Shown here piece by piece: positions 7,301 through 10,591 of a stretch of DNA of 10,591 bases. The position numbers and the translations under genes are program-made. The stretch covers positions 1 to 10,591 of the forward strand of contig JAURIP010000034.1 in the NCBI GenBank assembly GCA_030832695.1, written 5' to 3'. How positions within the stretch are numbered: the first letter of the stretch is position 1; each line of letters starts with the position of its first letter. The notes under the pieces are model-generated. The model saw only the letters and a program-made list of their open reading frames with translations. It made no database searches and was not told where the DNA came from. This DNA comes from Sediminibacterium sp. Lineage in GTDB: Bacteria; Bacteroidota; Bacteroidia; Chitinophagales; Chitinophagaceae.

Positions 7301-7320
7301 TCTTATTTTTACTAAAATTT
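7292..7320 (+). repeat. AT-rich hairpin spanning the cinA stop codon
   Basis: AAAATTTAGT (7292-7301) pairs with ACTAAAATTT (7311-7320) around a 9-base loop, with one A-A mismatch at 7295/7317. The cinA stop TAG (7298-7300) is inside the left arm, and the E2 start codon follows 6 bases after the right arm. With no G+C in the stem apart from one pair and no T tract after it, it is unlikely to terminate strongly. It could slightly affect E2 translation or mRNA decay. Confidence 0.4.
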
Positions 7321-7326
7321 ACCCTT

Positions 7327-8793
7327 ATGCCAATAGTTGATTTGGTTTTGCCTAAGTTGGGTGAAAGTATCATGGAAGCGACCATTTTAAAGTGGCACAA
7401 AGGCGTTGGTGATACTATCCAGTTAGATGAAACTTTATTGGACATTGCTACTGATAAAGTAGATAGCGAAATACCTTCAACGGTTGCAGGGAAAGTAATT
7501 GAAATATTATACGAACCCAATACAGTGGTTCCCATTGGCACGGTCATAGCACGAATTGAATGCGATGAAAATAATACAGCAAGCACCAATTTTGAAATTA
7601 CAATTCCAGTTATAGCGCCCTTAGTTGAAATAGCAACAACGAATAGTGTAGCTTCAGAAAATAAGGTATCTACCTCAAATGATACCCTACCCGAGGTTCC
7701 ATTTATCCCCTCTCCTACAATAATATCGAACGATAATCAAAGCATACAAGAAGGTAAATTTTATTCCCCATTGGTCATGAATATTGCGCAAAATGAGGGA
7801 ATCAGTATGCAGGAATTGCAGCAAATAAAAGGCACAGGCAATCAAGGACGTGTATCAAAAAAGGATATTTTAAATTATATTGCTGATAAAAAAACTTCAA
7901 ATAACAATTATAAAAATACTGTAAATCAACCTTTTACTGAATCAAATTCGATTGTTACTGAAAATAGCAATGTCGCAGGTATTAATCAAGAAATCATCCT
8001 ACAGGAGGAGCAATTACATACTACTGCGCTTACCGGTAAATTAGCACAACCTGAGGATGTAATCATTACTGGCCATACTGAAATCATTGAAATGGATCGT
8101 ATGCGCAAGGTAATTGCAAAACATATGATTGATAGTGCTAATACTAGCGCCCATGTAACTTCATTTGTGGAAGCCGATGTGACCAATATGGTGGTTTGGA
8201 GAGAGAAAGTAAAACAACTATTTGAAAAAAGAGAAGGGGTAAAATTAACTTTCACCCCCATGTTCCTAGAATGTATTGCTAGTATAATGGAAAAATACCC
8301 CATCATCAATAGTAGTTTACAAGGGGATAATATTATTTATAAAAAAGACATCAATATTGGTATGGCTACTGCCCTACCTTCTGGTAATTTAATTGTACCA
8401 GTCATTAAGGGTGCCAATCAATTAAGTATTGTTGGATTAAGCAAGGCGGTAAACACATTAGCTAACAATGCAAGATTAAATCAGCTAAAGCCATCAGATA
8501 CACAAGGCGGTACATTCACCGTAACCAATGTGGGCACTTTTGGTAGCATTATGGGAACACCATTAATCAATCAACCACAGGTAGCCATACTTGCATTAGG
8601 CGCAATTAAAAAGCGACCTGTTGTTATTGAAACACCTGCTGGTGACGCCATATTAGTTAGGCACATGATGTATTTATCCATGAGCTATGATCATCGTATT
8701 GTGGATGGCGCTATTGGATCACAATTTTTAGCATCGGTTGCTAAAGCATTTGAAGCGTGGGATCCCAATCGTCAATGGTTTCAATATATATAG
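7327..8793 (+). CDS. Dihydrolipoamide acyltransferase (E2) of a 2-oxo acid dehydrogenase complex, probably branched-chain
   Basis: The 488 residues show the classic E2 layout. A lipoyl domain (1-78) carries the attachment Lys44 in ATDKVDSEI. A polar linker is followed by a peripheral-subunit-binding domain at about 145-188 (PLVMNIAQNEGI, GNQGRVSKKDIL), a second linker, and the catalytic domain at about 252-488. The catalytic motif is YDHRIVDG with His456 and Asp460. The segment GTFGSIMGTPLINQPQVAIL (403-422) resembles branched-chain E2 proteins rather than succinyltransferase (SucB) or the common pyruvate E2, so I favour branched-chain acyl transfer to CoA. That would feed iso-fatty acid synthesis, important in Bacteroidota; this last step is inference. 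No E1 or E3 gene is in view, so these must be encoded elsewhere. It lies 26 bases after cinA and is probably co-transcribed. Confidence 0.93.
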   Translation: MPIVDLVLPKLGESIMEATILKWHKGVGDTIQLDETLLDIATDKVDSEIPSTVAGKVIEILYEPNTVVPIGTVIARIECDENNTASTNFEITIPVIAPLVEIATTNSVASENKVSTSNDTLPEVPFIPSPTIISNDNQSIQEGKFYSPLVMNIAQNEGISMQELQQIKGTGNQGRVSKKDILNYIADKKTSNNNYKNTVNQPFTESNSIVTENSNVAGINQEIILQEEQLHTTALTGKLAQPEDVIITGHTEIIEMDRMRKVIAKHMIDSANTSAHVTSFVEADVTNMVVWREKVKQLFEKREGVKLTFTPMFLECIASIMEKYPIINSSLQGDNIIYKKDINIGMATALPSGNLIVPVIKGANQLSIVGLSKAVNTLANNARLNQLKPSDTQGGTFTVTNVGTFGSIMGTPLINQPQVAILALGAIKKRPVVIETPAGDAILVRHMMYLSMSYDHRIVDGAIGSQFLASVAKAFEAWDPNRQWFQYI

Positions 8794-8795
8794 CT

Positions 8796-8805
8796 ACTAA
8801 TTAGT
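8796..8805. repeat. Ten-base palindrome ACTAATTAGT between convergent genes
   Basis: A perfect palindrome begins 2 bases after the E2 stop and contains the stop codon of the peptidase gene (8801-8803 on the plus strand). Only 7 bases separate the two stops, and no strong bidirectional terminator is visible, so the two transcripts probably overlap at their 3' ends. Confidence 0.35.
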
Positions 8806-10591
8806 TTAACCCTAAAGTTCGTCCCTTCATCATTGCAGGCACTCCAGAATTTAACCATGTTGGCATCGGCGCTCCTTTTAAATAGGAATCAAAAAACTGC
8901 TGTTCTCTAATTTGTATGTCCTTCCTATTTTTTCTTTCAACTAAATTATGGGCTTCATTGTTATATACTAGTAGCCATACTTTTTTATCTAGTCTACGCA
9001 TTGCTGTAAACATTTCAATTCCTTGATACCAAGGCACCGCATCATCTGCATCATTACTCATAATCACCAATGGAGTGGTAACTTTAGGTAAATCAAATAA
9101 AGGTGAGTTTTTTATATATAAATCTGGTCGCTCCCATAAACTTGCCCCGATTCTGCTTTGTGTTTTTTCATATTGAAATTGTCTATTCAAACCCGATCCC
9201 CATCGAATACCTCCATAAGCACTGGTCATATTAACTACTGGCGCACCAGCCCATGCAGCAGCAAAGAGTTTGGTTTTTGTAATTAAGTAAGCAATTTGAT
9301 AACCACCCCAACTTTGACCTTGTAAACCAATTTTTGTACTATCCACAAATCCTTTTTGCACCATGGCTCTGGCGCCACTTAAAATATAATCATAGGCGCC
9401 TTGTCCAGGATAACCTTTGGTGTACCAAATATCTGGTACAAAAACCACATAACCCCTACTCGCAAAAAACGGAATATTTAAACGTGAAGGCGTTGGTGCT
9501 GGTGGTAAGTAATTATGTAAGGTTTGATTGCTACGTTCGTAAAAATAAACAATCATTGGGTATTTCTTTTTTGCATCAAAATTTTCTGGTAAATACAAAA
9601 CACCCTCTGCTGTTTTACCAGTATAGGACTTCCATTTAACCAACTGCGAAGTCATCCAATTGTAATTATTTTGTTGTGGATTTATTTGCGTCAGTGCCAT
9701 TGGATTTTGCTTCAGTGTATCAAAAGTGTAATGGAACAAATTGGGAGATTGTTTTTCATCTTCTTGCATCACCAATAAATCGTTCGACTTTTTTGCAGCT
9801 ACGATAGAGGTCAAATGCATTGGCAACTGATTTATTGTAAATAACTTTCTGGTGCCCAATGACAAGGAAACCAATCCTTCTGATTTGTCCCTCTCATTGA
9901 AGGTTTTTAATAAAATAATAGCATCCGCATTTAAAAATTGACGATCATTGTCTGTTTCAACAAAACGATAACTAATCTTGTTTTGACGACCGTTGGTTAA
10001 TTTAATGGAAGGTGATTTACCCTCCGCATCCCCTAGCCAAATATCATATCTATCATACACTAAAAAATGCTTGTTGTCCTGCATCCACTTTACAATACCA
10101 TAGGCATTAGGATCATCAGGTACATCATTTTCTTCATCATATAATGCTACTGAGATATCTGTTAAAATGTTTTTTGAAACACCCGATGCAACATCATAAG
10201 ATTTATATTTTTTTTGATCCTCTACATAATAAACCAACCGCTGACCATCATAGGAAGGCGCCAACTGACTAATTTTACTATTTTTTTGAACTAAGCTATT
10301 TTTCCCGGTATTATTATCTATAATATATAAATCCCTTTGTGAAAAACCTTGCCATTGAGAAGCTATAGCATAATTTGAATCAATTAAAGCATAGGTATAG
10401 CGACCATCTCCTTCGGTTGTTTTTAATAAATCACGGTCTTTAATTTTTCCAAGATAAGTAACTGAATTGTCAGCTGGACGATACAACACAGTTTCGGTGC
10501 TTTTAAGTAAAGCATCTAAGTTTTTTAATTGCACTGTTTGTAAAGTGGGATCCGCATAATGCCATATATCAACACTCACTCGATCAAATTC
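8801..10591 (-). CDS. S9-family serine peptidase, C-terminal part (start outside the window)
   Basis: The frame is open to the right edge; the last four codons there (Glu-Phe-Asp-Arg) precede a GTG at 10577-10579, which I read as an internal Val, not a start. The visible part has 596 residues. The first 330 or so look like blades of a beta-propeller (RDLYIIDNNTGK, SYDGQRLVYYV, VKWMQDNKHFLVYDRYDIWLGD). The rest is an alpha/beta-hydrolase domain of the dipeptidyl-peptidase IV/prolyl-oligopeptidase class. The nucleophile Ser is in GLQGQSWGGYQ (codon 9311-9313), the Asp in NDADDAVPW (codon 9044-9046), and the His in NNEAHNL (codon 8948-8950). It ends with KGAPMPTWLNSGVPAMMKG, typical of Bacteroidota S9 proteins of about 900 residues, so roughly a third may be missing, including any signal peptide. 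A role in peptide degradation in the periplasm is likely but not shown here. Confidence 0.92.
   Translation of the reverse strand, partial: EFDRVSVDIWHYADPTLQTVQLKNLDALLKSTETVLYRPADNSVTYLGKIKDRDLLKTTEGDGRYTYALIDSNYAIASQWQGFSQRDLYIIDNNTGKNSLVQKNSKISQLAPSYDGQRLVYYVEDQKKYKSYDVASGVSKNILTDISVALYDEENDVPDDPNAYGIVKWMQDNKHFLVYDRYDIWLGDAEGKSPSIKLTNGRQNKISYRFVETDNDRQFLNADAIILLKTFNERDKSEGLVSLSLGTRKLFTINQLPMHLTSIVAAKKSNDLLVMQEDEKQSPNLFHYTFDTLKQNPMALTQINPQQNNYNWMTSQLVKWKSYTGKTAEGVLYLPENFDAKKKYPMIVYFYERSNQTLHNYLPPAPTPSRLNIPFFASRGYVVFVPDIWYTKGYPGQGAYDYILSGARAMVQKGFVDSTKIGLQGQSWGGYQIAYLITKTKLFAAAWAGAPVVNMTSAYGGIRWGSGLNRQFQYEKTQSRIGASLWERPDLYIKNSPLFDLPKVTTPLVIMSNDADDAVPWYQGIEMFTAMRRLDKKVWLLVYNNEAHNLVERKNRKDIQIREQQFFDSYLKGAPMPTWLNSGVPAMMKGRTLGLN

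Noticed and set aside
7292..7320. Rho-independent terminator between cinA and the E2 gene
   Set aside because: The stem is almost all A-T and is not followed by a T tract, so it is listed only as a repeat.
7287..7589. Minus-strand frame of 100 codons opposite the E2 lipoyl domain
   Set aside because: It lies antisense to an unmistakable lipoyl domain and has no recognisable features of its own.
7986..8309. Minus-strand frame of 107 codons inside the E2 gene
   Set aside because: Antisense shadow of the E2 linker and catalytic domain; Ser/Ile/Thr-rich without a domain.
9334..9639. Plus-strand frame of 101 codons opposite the peptidase
   Set aside because: Antisense to the conserved hydrolase domain with its full catalytic triad; no motif of its own.
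10577..10579. GTG as the start codon of the S9 peptidase
   Set aside because: The frame remains open to the window edge, and the sequence around it reads as the interior of a propeller domain; a real start and a signal peptide are expected further out.

Overview
The window is AT-rich, gene-dense DNA that looks chromosomal and comes from a member of the Bacteroidota, most likely Chitinophagaceae or a close relative. The reasons are: a TonB-receptor-like outer-membrane barrel paired with a very large periplasmic TPR protein; a tandem HU-CCDC81-like protein with a membrane anchor; an S9 peptidase of the Bacteroidota type; no Shine-Dalgarno sequences ahead of the starts; and a divergent promoter that fits the TTG-N17-23-TAnnTTTG consensus. 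I see no tRNA, rRNA, CRISPR array, insertion sequence or phage gene.

Left block, minus strand (1-5469). Four tightly packed genes are read right to left: a 1007-residue secreted TPR protein, a roughly 628-residue outer-membrane barrel with a lysine-rich N-terminal tail and no visible plug, a 161-residue protein that looks like two HU-CCDC81 domains plus a C-terminal membrane helix, and the first 19 residues of a CPVC zinc-ribbon-like protein that runs off the left edge. The gaps are 7, 2 and 6 bases, so this is almost certainly one operon. Its products would be spread over the outer membrane, periplasm, inner membrane and cytoplasm. It is the least explained and most interesting part of the window.

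The only sizeable intergenic region (5470-5586, 117 bases) is divergent. It carries a good Bacteroidota promoter for the rightward genes.

Middle block, plus strand (5587-8793). It holds a hotdog-fold acyl-CoA thioesterase, CinA (NMN deamidase plus ADP-ribose pyrophosphatase type), and the E2 acyltransferase of a 2-oxo acid dehydrogenase complex, probably the branched-chain type. These are housekeeping functions of CoA and NAD metabolism. Gaps are 46 and 26 bases, so joint transcription is likely. Short inverted repeats with a shared ACTAA/TTAGT core lie at the end of each of the three genes.

Right block, minus strand (8801-10591). This is the C-terminal 596 residues of an S9-family serine peptidase whose start lies beyond the right edge. 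It converges on the E2 gene with only 7 bases between the stop codons.

No stretch longer than 300 bases lacks a gene.
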